Shown: one piece after another, positions 26,083 to 34,161 of the stretch | Position numbering within the stretch: the stretch's first letter is position 1 | How the letters are laid out: each line of letters begins with the position of its first letter | Source: Erwinia sp. S63 | GTDB lineage: Bacteria; Pseudomonadota; Gammaproteobacteria; Enterobacterales; Enterobacteriaceae | NCBI RefSeq assembly: GCF_016625195.1 | Contig: NZ_JACVUP010000015.1 | Span: forward strand, 62,001-126,000 | Reading direction: 5' to 3' | DNA: 64,000 nt | The notes under the pieces: generated by a model | Told to the model about the DNA's origin: nothing | Seen by the model: only the letters and a program-made list of their open reading frames with translations | The model's database searches: none | Translations under genes and position numbers: made by a program

Positions 26083-28134
26083 ATGACTTCACGAGCCAAT
26101 CCGTTTTTCACCGTCAGTGCATTGCCCTATCAAACTCCGCCGTTTGAACTGATTCAGGAAGCCGATTTTCTCCCGGCGCTTGAAGCGGGTATCGAAGAAA
26201 AACGTCAGGAAATTGCGGCCATCGCGAGCAATCCTGAACCGGCTACTTATGCCAACACCTATGAAGCTCTGGAGCGCAGTGGACAGTTGTTAAACCGCGT
26301 CAATCTGGTATTTGGTGCCATGACCTCAGCGAACACCAGTGATGTGTTGCAGGAAGTTGATGAGCTGATCACGCCTAAACTCACGGCGCTAAATGATGAG
26401 ATCCACCTCAACAGCCAGCTGTTTACCCGCCTCGACAGCGTTTACCAGCATCGCGGCTCTGCCTGTCCGGATGCGGAATCGATGCGTTTGGTGGAAGTGA
26501 CCTGGCAGCATTTCCAGCTGGCTGGGGCCAGCCTGAGCGACGCAGATAAAGAGCAACTGCGTGCCTGCAATCAGGAACTCGCCACGTTGAGTACCCGTTT
26601 TGGCAACAAGCTGCTGGCGGCGACTATAGCGGGCGCGTATACGGTGAGCAGCGCAGCAGCGCTGGCGGGATTGAGTGAAGAAGAGCTGGCGCATGCCAAA
26701 GCCGCAGCGGAGGCGCGTGGATTGCATGGCGAATGGCTGCTGCCGTTACAGAACACCACGCAACAGCCTGCGTTGCAGTCACTGGAAGTGCGCGCCACGC
26801 GTGAAGCGCTGTTCAACCAGGCGCTCACGCGCAGTGAACAGGGAGATGACAACGACACGCGCGCGATTGTGTTACGCATGGCACAGCTGCGCGCAGAGCA
26901 GGCTAAGCTGCTCGGTTTCAAGACTTATGCGGAATGGAGCATGCAGGATCAGATGGCGAAAACGCCGGATGCTGCCTTTGCGTTTATGCGTAATATTGTT
27001 CCGGCGGCGCGAGCACGCGCTGAGCGAGAAGCGGCTGACATCCAGCAGATCATTGAACAACAGCATCACACTTTCCCGCTGCGCGCCTGGGACTGGAATT
27101 TCTACGCTGAACAAGTAAGAAAAGCCAAATACGCTCTGGATGAAAGCCAAATCCGCCCATACTTTGAGCTGAATAATGTGCTGGAAAAAGGCGTGTTCTG
27201 GTCCGCCAGCCAGCTGTTTGGCATCCGCTTCCAGCAGCGTCACGATCTGCCGGTGTATCATCCGGACGTCAACGTTTATGAAATCTTTGATGCTGACGAT
27301 ACGCCTTTAGCGCTGTTCTATACCGACCTCTACAAGCGGGATAACAAAAGCGGCGGCGCCTGGATGAGCAACTTTGTTGACCAGACCACGCTGCTTGGCA
27401 CCAAGCCGGTAATTTACAACGTCTGCAACTACACCAAACCGCAGGCCGGACAACCCGCGTTACTCAGCTGGGATGAGGTGATTACGCTGTTCCACGAATT
27501 CGGTCATGCGCTGCACGGTCTGTTTGCCACCCAGCGTTATCCAAGCCTGTCCGGCACCGCTACGCCACGTGACTTTGTCGAGTTTCCTTCGCAGATTAAC
27601 GAGCACTGGGCCAGCGATGAAGCGGTGTTTGCCAACTATGCTCGTCATTATCAGAGCGGTGAGGCGATGCCCGTGGAACTGCGTGAAAAGATGGTTCGCG
27701 CGTCTAAGTTCAACAAGGGCTACGACATGACCGAACTGCTGGCGGCGGCATTGCTGGATCTGCAATGGCATTCGCTGACCACGCATGACAACCCGCAGGA
27801 TGTCAGTCACTTTGAATTACAGGCGCTGGCGGCGGAAAACATCGCGTTAACCACGGTACCGCCGCGTTATCGCTCCACCTACTTCCGTCATATCTGGGGT
27901 GGCGGTTACGCGGCTGGTTATTACGCCTATATCTGGACGCAGATGTTGGCCGATGATGGTTACCAGGCCTTTGTCGAACGTGGTGGGTTGAGTCGTGAGA
28001 ATGGCCAACAGTTCCGCGATCATATTCTTTCACGCGGTAACAGCAGCGATCTGCAGCATCTGTGGCTGGCATGGCGTGGCAAAGCACCGGAGATAGGTCC
28101 GATGCTGAAGAATCGCGGTTTAGAAGAGGCGTAA
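26083..28134 (+). CDS. dcp: Peptidyl-dipeptidase Dcp
   Basis: M3-family zinc metallopeptidase removing C-terminal dipeptides; found in the periplasm or cytoplasm of enterobacteria. At 683 residues it is near E. coli Dcp (681). The zinc motif HEFGH is in TLFHEFGHALHGLF near residue 470, with a downstream Glu in FVEFPSQINEHWA and the substrate-binding tyrosines in GGYAAGYYAYIW. Start ATG follows CAGGAGCG. In E. coli dcp lies directly beside ydfG; here a block of unrelated genes separates them. Confidence 0.95.
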   Translation: MTSRANPFFTVSALPYQTPPFELIQEADFLPALEAGIEEKRQEIAAIASNPEPATYANTYEALERSGQLLNRVNLVFGAMTSANTSDVLQEVDELITPKLTALNDEIHLNSQLFTRLDSVYQHRGSACPDAESMRLVEVTWQHFQLAGASLSDADKEQLRACNQELATLSTRFGNKLLAATIAGAYTVSSAAALAGLSEEELAHAKAAAEARGLHGEWLLPLQNTTQQPALQSLEVRATREALFNQALTRSEQGDDNDTRAIVLRMAQLRAEQAKLLGFKTYAEWSMQDQMAKTPDAAFAFMRNIVPAARARAEREAADIQQIIEQQHHTFPLRAWDWNFYAEQVRKAKYALDESQIRPYFELNNVLEKGVFWSASQLFGIRFQQRHDLPVYHPDVNVYEIFDADDTPLALFYTDLYKRDNKSGGAWMSNFVDQTTLLGTKPVIYNVCNYTKPQAGQPALLSWDEVITLFHEFGHALHGLFATQRYPSLSGTATPRDFVEFPSQINEHWASDEAVFANYARHYQSGEAMPVELREKMVRASKFNKGYDMTELLAAALLDLQWHSLTTHDNPQDVSHFELQALAAENIALTTVPPRYRSTYFRHIWGGGYAAGYYAYIWTQMLADDGYQAFVERGGLSRENGQQFRDHILSRGNSSDLQHLWLAWRGKAPEIGPMLKNRGLEEA

Positions 28135-28138
28135 TAAG

Positions 28139-28175
28139 CGGGGCATGAACCCCGAAAGTTGGGCACCAGCCCAAC
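28139..28175. terminator. Tandem hairpins between dcp and hpxO
   Basis: CGGGG-catgaa-CCCCG (28139-28154) is followed at once by GTTGGG-caccag-CCCAAC (28158-28175). They lie between convergent genes and probably end both transcripts. Confidence 0.6.
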
Positions 28176-28210
28176 GAGTATGGGGTCATTTCAGGCGGTG
28201 CGCCCTGGCG

Positions 28211-29368
28211 TTAACCCAGCGGCCCACCTTCAATGGTGTCGCACATACCGGCCAGCACTCGCTCGCCGGTTTCGTTTTTCAAATCGGCGTACCACGCAGC
28301 GGTGATTTCGGCATCTTTGGCATGCGTCACGTCGCAACGTTTACGTGCTTTCAACACCAAATCTTTGGTGCGTTCCACGCGGCGCGCCTCGTAGCGCAGC
28401 AACCCATCTTCGATACCTAAAGAGTGCGAGGCCAGCGTCTGCGCCAGCACCACCGCATCTTCCATTGCTGCACAACCGCCCTGGCCGATATCCGGAGTGG
28501 TGCTGTGTGCTGCGTCGCCGAGCAAAGCCACGCGACCTTTGACGAAACGGCTAAAAGGTTCGATGTCGTGAATTTCAACCCGGTTGGTGGTGTCTGGGTT
28601 GATGCTGTCGATCAGGCGCTGCACCGGATCGGCCCAGCCGGTAAAGTAATTTTTCAGATCCTGGCGCAGGGTGGAACGGTCTTCTGCTAAGCCTTTGGGC
28701 AAAGGTACGTCGAAGAAGAAGTAAAAGCGGTTGCCGCTCACTGGCATCAGGGAGACGCGCTTGCCCTCGCCGACAAAGGTTGTCCACTGATCGGCTGGGG
28801 CGATGCTTTCATCTATGGTCACTAAGCCGTTCCAGTTAACGTAACCGGCGTAGCGTCGTTCTACATTTTCACCTAGCACATAGTGGCGGATCACGGAATG
28901 CGTACCGTCGGCGGCGACCAGGAAATCGCCTTCAGCCTGACTACCATCATCAAACCAGGCGGTGACGCCGGTGGTGCTTTGCTCAACGTTGGTCACACGT
29001 TTACCGAACTGAATGCGTGAGCGACCATAGGTATCGATCAGCATCGCCTGTAACTCGGCGCGAGCGACCGGATAAGGGTATTCGCCCACCTGCTGCACCA
29101 GTGGGGACAGGCTGAAGCGGGTCAGGGTGCTGCCACTGTGCGCATCGTTATAGGCCATAAACGCCATATTGCCGCCCAGTGCCTGCAGTTGCTGTTTCAT
29201 GCCGAGCGCGTTCAGGCATTTGACGCCGTTGGGCCAGATCGAGATCGCCGCACCGACCGGCTTCATCTCTTTGACCGCTTCAAAAACGGCAGTCTCGAAA
29301 CCCGCTCTCTCCAGCGCAATCGCCGCGCTCATGCCGCCAATGCCCGCTCCAATCACAATCGCTTTCAT
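28211..29368 (-). CDS. hpxO: FAD-dependent urate hydroxylase HpxO
   Basis: Flavin monooxygenase turning urate into 5-hydroxyisourate with NADH and oxygen, the step after xanthine dehydrogenase. The 385-residue protein closely follows Klebsiella HpxO: GAGIGGMSAAIAL for FAD, then VKEMKPVGAAISIWPNGVKC, YAGYVNWNGLV, and the second FAD motif LLGDAAHSTTPDIGQGG. The end GMCDTIEGGPLG also matches. ATG 29368 has GGAG six bases upstream; a GTG one codon earlier is less likely. It is separate from the guaD operon but has its own sigma-54 promoter. The later enzymes hpxT and hpxQ are not in the window. Confidence 0.93.
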   Translation of the reverse strand: MKAIVIGAGIGGMSAAIALERAGFETAVFEAVKEMKPVGAAISIWPNGVKCLNALGMKQQLQALGGNMAFMAYNDAHSGSTLTRFSLSPLVQQVGEYPYPVARAELQAMLIDTYGRSRIQFGKRVTNVEQSTTGVTAWFDDGSQAEGDFLVAADGTHSVIRHYVLGENVERRYAGYVNWNGLVTIDESIAPADQWTTFVGEGKRVSLMPVSGNRFYFFFDVPLPKGLAEDRSTLRQDLKNYFTGWADPVQRLIDSINPDTTNRVEIHDIEPFSRFVKGRVALLGDAAHSTTPDIGQGGCAAMEDAVVLAQTLASHSLGIEDGLLRYEARRVERTKDLVLKARKRCDVTHAKDAEITAAWYADLKNETGERVLAGMCDTIEGGPLG

Positions 29369-29397
29369 CACTTTCTCCTTTGTCTACCTGATCATCC

Positions 29398-29415
29398 TTG
29401 CAACTTTCGTACCAT
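29398..29415 (-). promoter_or_regulatory. Sigma-54 promoter of hpxO
   Basis: Minus strand reads TGGTACG-AAAG-TTGCAAG, with GG and GC ten bases apart (29413-29412 and 29401-29400). It differs from TGGCACG-N4-TTGCA at one position. The predicted start is near 29388, about 20 bases before the ATG. Confidence 0.72.
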
Positions 29416-29489
29416 CAGGTTTGTTGTGAGCTATTTCTTCGTAACGAATTGATTGGTAATAGATATTTTTAATGGCCTAATGAGTGTGC

Positions 29490-29506
29490 TGCACCGTTAT
29501 TGCGCA
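29490..29506. promoter_or_regulatory. NtrC-like site upstream of hpxO
   Basis: TGCACC-gttat-TGCGCA fits TGCACY-N5-RGTGCA at 10 of 12 positions. It is centred about 110 bases before the predicted hpxO start, the classic NtrC enhancer distance. A second looser element (TGCGCA..TTGCACA) overlaps it to the right. Confidence 0.5.
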
Positions 29507-29619
29507 ACACTTTGCACAACAAGAGGGCGGAGAAAGTAGGGCGTGAATCAAATGTTCCAGCATGGCATTTAGCGGCGGAGAGGCCATACTGTTTAGAACC
29601 TTTTCGCGAGGAATTTCCC

Positions 29620-29859
29620 ATGAAGTGGATAATGGTGTTGATGATGCTGTGCAGTGCAGGTGTGATGGCGCAAACTCAGTGGCAACCGGAAAGAAAAGCG
29701 CCGGTGGCGCAGTTGACGCCGGTGGCCGCCAAATGCGATCTCTCGTCCTGCCAGCAAAACTGTTATGTACAGCAATCACAGTGCAAAAATGACAACGGCG
29801 GTGGATGTGGATCGCTCGCACAAATTTGCGTACAAAACTGTTCGAACGAGTGTCGATAA
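29620..29859 (+). CDS. Small exported cysteine-rich protein
   Basis: Unrecognised 79-residue protein. Start ATG 29620 follows GCGAGGAATT; the frame is open upstream, but only this start gives a signal peptide (MKWIMVLMMLCSAGVMAQ). The mature part is about 60 residues with eight cysteines: CDLSSCQQNC, then SQCK, GGCG, QICVQNC and ECR. Even number and spacing suggest four disulfides made by DsbA. No lipobox fits well and no toxin or metal family is clear. It lies divergent from hpxO and 75 bases before the acid phosphatase; the intervening bases hold no strong terminator, so both might be cotranscribed. Confidence 0.7.
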   Translation: MKWIMVLMMLCSAGVMAQTQWQPERKAPVAQLTPVAAKCDLSSCQQNCYVQQSQCKNDNGGGCGSLAQICVQNCSNECR

Positions 29860-29934
29860 ATGAAATAAATCTGTCATAACAGGGTGCTAGCGTGTTTCCC
29901 CGGCAAGGTAATATTCTGATAACAGGGGAAAATA

Positions 29935-31185
29935 ATGAAAACCCGCTACACACTGATTGCAACGGTTTTACTGCTCGCTCAACAGGCCCATGCGACAACA
30001 CTGCCGCAGGCGGCCGCACTGGCAGCACAAACTTCTACCGGTTCAACCCCAGGCTATACGCAGCTGGAACAACAGTCGTTGCAGGCTCAGCGCGCCTGGC
30101 TGCAAGGTGACAGCGCGACACTGAAACGTGAGCAGCTGGAAAAAGCCAAACAGACCGGCAAACAAGCAGACAAAGCCTGGCTGAAAAGCAGCGGCTATGA
30201 TTTCAACGTCAAGCAAAATCAGCAGGCTGGCATTGCGCTATTGTCTGGCTTTAGCACTATGCCAGACAGCGTGCTGACGGCCAACCGCGCCACTGTCACC
30301 GATATCAACCTGAACGCGACGCAGAATGTGCGCCATCAGGCGTTGCAGGATGCCGAAGCGATTAGCTCGTTGTATTTCCTGTCTGATGCCATGGGACCGC
30401 GCCTGGGTAAAGCCTTCATCGCGGCTTATGACAAAGGCGAACTCAGCAAAGCCGCTGCACTGATTAAAGCCAGTGAAGTCAGCACCAGCGCCGCCAAAAA
30501 ACACTTCAACTATCCGCGTCCGTTCCTGCATGAAGGCAACACCATTCATCTGGTGCCGGATGATGTGGTGGTGAAAGACAATGTGCGCTATACCGCGGAC
30601 GGTGGTTCGTTCCCGAGCGGTCACACCAATACCGGTTACACCGATGCACTGCTGATGGCCGAAATGGTGCCGGAACGCTTTGAGGCGCTGGTCACGCGCG
30701 GCGCGCGTTATGGATATTCGCGTCTGGTATTAGGCGTGCATTATCCGCTGGACGTGATGGGTTCACGTATGGTGGCAGAGCGCAACGTGGCGACTTACCT
30801 CAACGATGCACGCTATCAGGTGCTGTTCAAAGAGGCGCGCGATCAACTGCGTGCCGCGCTGGAGAAAGAGTGTGGTACTTCACTGGCTGAATGCGCACGC
30901 ACAACCGGCAAGGACGATCCTTACCGCGCGCCGGATATGAAGCAATTCTATCGTTTCACGCTGAGCTACAATCTGCCGAAAGCCAATGTGAAAAACACGC
31001 CGATTCAGGTGCCGCAGGGCGCGGAGATTCTGCTGAAAACCGCGCTGCCTAAACTGTCTGATGCGCAGATTCGTCAACTGATGGTGAAAACCGCCTTGCC
31101 AAACGGTTATCCGTTGTCGGGCAATGCCGAGCAATCCTTCTGGCAACGCGTCGATCTGACCGCCGCTTACGCTATGGCGAAGTAA
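29935..31185 (+). CDS. Periplasmic class A acid phosphatase (PAP2)
   Basis: Non-specific phosphatase that releases phosphate from organic monoesters in the periplasm. A signal peptide ends near AHA-TTL. The three vanadate-peroxidase-fold motifs are complete: KKHFNYPRP, GGSFPSGHTNTGY and SRLVLGVHYPLD (catalytic His in the last two). The 416-residue length exceeds PhoN/PhoC (about 250); an extra N-terminal helical region (35-100) and about 100 C-terminal residues after the core account for it. Start ATG follows AGGGGAAAATA. A strong terminator follows. Confidence 0.88.
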   Translation: MKTRYTLIATVLLLAQQAHATTLPQAAALAAQTSTGSTPGYTQLEQQSLQAQRAWLQGDSATLKREQLEKAKQTGKQADKAWLKSSGYDFNVKQNQQAGIALLSGFSTMPDSVLTANRATVTDINLNATQNVRHQALQDAEAISSLYFLSDAMGPRLGKAFIAAYDKGELSKAAALIKASEVSTSAAKKHFNYPRPFLHEGNTIHLVPDDVVVKDNVRYTADGGSFPSGHTNTGYTDALLMAEMVPERFEALVTRGARYGYSRLVLGVHYPLDVMGSRMVAERNVATYLNDARYQVLFKEARDQLRAALEKECGTSLAECARTTGKDDPYRAPDMKQFYRFTLSYNLPKANVKNTPIQVPQGAEILLKTALPKLSDAQIRQLMVKTALPNGYPLSGNAEQSFWQRVDLTAAYAMAK

Positions 31186-31192
31186 TACTGCC

Positions 31193-31223
31193 GCGGGCAC
31201 TGTTTGTGAACGGCAGTGCCCGC
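31193..31223 (+). terminator. Terminator after the acid phosphatase
   Basis: GCGGGCACTG-N11-CAGTGCCCGC is a perfect 10-bp stem followed by GTTTTA, directly after the stop codon. Confidence 0.85.
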
Positions 31224-31376
31224 GTTTTACAGAGAGATATCGAAGGATTTAACTCAATATAACAGTGGATTGCATGACAGAAGTCGCGACCGAAAATGGC
31301 TGGTTCGAAAAGCGTCATCGTATTTGCAGGGCAACATTCCCGGCACTTTTTCAAACAGCGCATAGCCCTTCAAACG

Positions 31377-31706
31377 TCAATCGACAATAAATAACTTTGC
31401 ACCCTGTGCAGTGGAAGAGCGGTGCGCTTCGGCATTATCGGCAACCTGATAGCTCACCCCCGGCGTCAGGGTAAAGGTGCGGCCATCTTCCAGTTCGGTG
31501 ATCATCTCTCCTTCCAGACAGAGCAAAATGTGGCCTTTGCTGCACCAGTGATCGGCGAGATAACCCGGAGAATACTCCACCATGCGCACGCGGATATCGC
31601 CAAAACGCTGAGTACGCCACAGCGCAAAACCGCTGTCACCCGGATGTTTTTCAGTTTCGAGGGTGCTCCAGTCGGTAATGCCAAACGGTAGTTGATTGAT
31701 CTGCAC
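31377..31706 (-). CDS. Small single-domain cupin protein
   Basis: Cytosolic 109-residue beta-barrel protein of the family often named for a DHCW motif; here it reads LADHWCSKGHILLCLEGE. The cupin pattern continues with G-x5-P-G (TFTLTPGVSYQVADNAEAH). The His and Glu residues could bind a metal. Start is GTG 31706 with AAGGA seven bases before. It follows the sugar kinase on the same strand by 67 bases, so it may belong to that operon, for example as a sugar isomerase-like enzyme, but this is a guess. Confidence 0.75.
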   Translation of the reverse strand: MQINQLPFGITDWSTLETEKHPGDSGFALWRTQRFGDIRVRMVEYSPGYLADHWCSKGHILLCLEGEMITELEDGRTFTLTPGVSYQVADNAEAHRSSTAQGAKLFIVD

Positions 31707-31773
31707 GACGCTATCCTTAATGAAATCGACAAGAGCACAACATTACCGTCTGGCAAAATAATAACCAGCAAAT

Positions 31774-33261
31774 TCAACCCACTTCACGCCACATTTCGCT
31801 CATCGCCAACTCCAGTCTTTTGAACACCCGATAACGTGCATCATGAAACGCAAAGCGTTCCGGGCGCGGTTGCAACTCGCCAAGATTAATATGTACCGCT
31901 TGCTGTGCCGCAGCAGCCAGATCGGGCCACACTCCCACACCAACGCCCGCGCAGAGTGCCGCACCTAATGCACCGGTTTCCTTACACTCCGCCACGCGAA
32001 TCGGCATCCCTAACACATCGGCAAACATTTGCGGCCAGATACAGCTGCGCGCCGCGCCACCAGAAAGAATCGCGTGATCAACGGGAATGCCCGCTGCCCG
32101 CAGGCGATCGATATGAGCACGGTGGGCAAAGGTCACGCCTTCAAATAACGCAAACAGCATGTCCGCGCGCGTGTGCCAGCCACCCAGCCCATAAAATCCC
32201 GCTTTTGCCGGTTCAGATTTACGACCGGAATAGAGATAGGGGTGATAAAGCGGTAACTGCACGTTGGGCTCGACATGCGCCACGGTATCGCTACTGCGCG
32301 CCGCGCCATTTCCGGCGCGGCCATCGTCGAACTCTCGCAGGAACCAGTCGAGATTGGCGGCCGAGGTGGCACTGGCTTCAATCGCCATAAAGCGGTCATT
32401 TTCGATAATCGAGTTCATAAACACCGGGCGCTGGTAATCCGGTTTATCTACCACCACCTGATTGATACTCCAGGTTCCTGCGACGATGGAAGCCTCGCCG
32501 GTTTTGACCACGCCGGAGCCAATGGCGCTGGCCACCACATCAAAAATGCCGGCCACCACCGGAATGCCTGGCGGTAATCCGGTGAGCTGCGCGGCGCGCG
32601 TGGTGACGTGTCCGACCACCGCACAGGATTCTCGCAGCGACGGCAGCAGGGCAAGCGCCTCTTCGATCCCATACAGTGCCATCAACTCGCGGCTGTAATT
32701 GCGCTGACGATAGTCGATTAATCCGGCACCAGCGGCATCGGAAACGTCCGCGCTGACCACCCCACTAAGAAAATGGGCGATAACGTCTTTGGCACACAGC
32801 AAATGACCAATTTGCGCCCAGCGCTTTGGCTGATGCTGTTTGATCCAGCGGATCAGCACTGGTGTGGCAGCAGGCCAGGGTTTTTGCAGCGAAATTTGAT
32901 AGATGGCTTTATCAGCGCCGCTGGCCTCCAGCTGTTGCACGGTATCCATGGCACGATGATCGATAGATTGAATGCCGAACAGTGGCTGCTGCTGTTTATC
33001 GAGTGCATACAAGCCGTTACCGTGACCCGCCGCACCAACGGCGATCACCTCGCTTGCCGCGCTGCCCGCTTGTTGCAAGCAACGACTCACGGCCTCGCTA
33101 ACGCCGTGCCAGATATCTTCCACTGGGCGCTCGGCATAACCTTCCTGCGGCTGGTGGGTTTCTCCGGCGCATTCAGCCACCGACAGCACGCGACCACTCA
33201 GATCAAACAGCACCGCCTTGATCATGGTGTTACCGGCATCAATGCCGAGTAGTTGACTCAT
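31774..33261 (-). CDS. FGGY-family carbohydrate/polyol kinase
   Basis: ATP-dependent kinase of 495 residues that phosphorylates an unidentified sugar or polyol. The ASKHA fold is seen in LGIDAGNTMIKAVLFDLSG (phosphate 1), VGAAGHGNGLY and the adenosine motif HAILSGGAARSCIWPQMFADVLG. Catalytic Asp lies in GIFDVVASAIGSG. Start ATG follows CGGAGTCGGAT. It is the third gene of a minus-strand operon (FAD dehydrogenase, aldolase, kinase), 60 bases after the aldolase. It is a distant paralogue of the eryA product at 47.7-49.3 kb, not a duplicate. Confidence 0.85.
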   Translation of the reverse strand: MSQLLGIDAGNTMIKAVLFDLSGRVLSVAECAGETHQPQEGYAERPVEDIWHGVSEAVSRCLQQAGSAASEVIAVGAAGHGNGLYALDKQQQPLFGIQSIDHRAMDTVQQLEASGADKAIYQISLQKPWPAATPVLIRWIKQHQPKRWAQIGHLLCAKDVIAHFLSGVVSADVSDAAGAGLIDYRQRNYSRELMALYGIEEALALLPSLRESCAVVGHVTTRAAQLTGLPPGIPVVAGIFDVVASAIGSGVVKTGEASIVAGTWSINQVVVDKPDYQRPVFMNSIIENDRFMAIEASATSAANLDWFLREFDDGRAGNGAARSSDTVAHVEPNVQLPLYHPYLYSGRKSEPAKAGFYGLGGWHTRADMLFALFEGVTFAHRAHIDRLRAAGIPVDHAILSGGAARSCIWPQMFADVLGMPIRVAECKETGALGAALCAGVGVGVWPDLAAAAQQAVHINLGELQPRPERFAFHDARYRVFKRLELAMSEMWREVG

Positions 33262-33321
33262 ATCCGACTCCGATTCATTGACGAAGACGGCGCACCGCTT
33301 AAGCGCCGGTGCAGGTAATAC

Positions 33322-34161
33322 TCAACCCTGCTGGTAAATGTCTAATGCGTCCGCGCCGCTGGCGCCCTGGTGGATGATCGCCATCAGCGCTTTCACCACG
33401 CGAGACGGATTATCGTGTTGATACACGTTCCGGCCGTACACCATGCCGCTGGCACCTTGCGCCATTAATGCGGCGCTTTTGGCCAGCACGGGTGCCAGTT
33501 CGCCTTTGCCACCCCCGCGCACCAGCGTTGGACAGCGCGCCGCTTCCACCACGCGGTGAAAATCTTCCACGTTCTCCGTGGGGTCGGCTTTGATGATGTC
33601 TGCGCCAAGCTCGCGCGCCAGACGCACCAGCGGCACGATTTTCTCAACATCACCGATCGAACCATACGCCGCGCCTTGTCCAGCGGGCGCCATCACCAAT
33701 GGCTCGATCATCAGCGGCATCGCATAGCGATCGCAGGCTTGGCGCAAACGACCAATATTCTCCACGCACATGCGGAAAATGCCGGGTTCATCGGGGATCA
33801 GATAGAGATTCACCACCACCGCAGCCGCGTCCATCTGCAGCGCGGCGAGGATCGGCTCATCCGGGTTGTGCAACACCGCCCACATTTCGCGATGGCGCGC
33901 CGCGTTATAGGCGTTGCCGACATCCGTGCGCATCACCAGCGCCGGTTTTCGTCCCTCGACCTGCTGCAACAGATCGGCCTGGCCGTAATTCACCTGAATG
34001 GCATCCGGCTGCGCGGCGATCAGGTTCTCCATCACACCTTCGATGTTCTCTAACCCAATCAGAAAGTCGGGCTCGTTGGCAATACCGTGGTCGATAGCCA
34101 CATCAAGGCACTTACCGTGTTGAAACAGACGATTCATGCGGACTTTATTGCTGACTAACAT
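33322..34161 (-). CDS. Class I aldolase, DeoC/FbaB (LsrF-like) family
   Basis: TIM-barrel Schiff-base aldolase of 279 residues. Family features are LDVAIDHGIANEP at the first strand, the lysine in ADIIKADPTENVEDF, and RGGGKGE with the phosphate-binding GASGMVYGRNVYQH near the end. In this operon it would split the ketose phosphate made by the dehydrogenase and kinase into a triose phosphate and an aldehyde. Start ATG 34161 lies inside the end of the dehydrogenase gene (17-base overlap), so translation is coupled. Substrate is inferred, not shown. Confidence 0.82.
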   Translation of the reverse strand: MLVSNKVRMNRLFQHGKCLDVAIDHGIANEPDFLIGLENIEGVMENLIAAQPDAIQVNYGQADLLQQVEGRKPALVMRTDVGNAYNAARHREMWAVLHNPDEPILAALQMDAAAVVVNLYLIPDEPGIFRMCVENIGRLRQACDRYAMPLMIEPLVMAPAGQGAAYGSIGDVEKIVPLVRLARELGADIIKADPTENVEDFHRVVEAARCPTLVRGGGKGELAPVLAKSAALMAQGASGMVYGRNVYQHDNPSRVVKALMAIIHQGASGADALDIYQQG

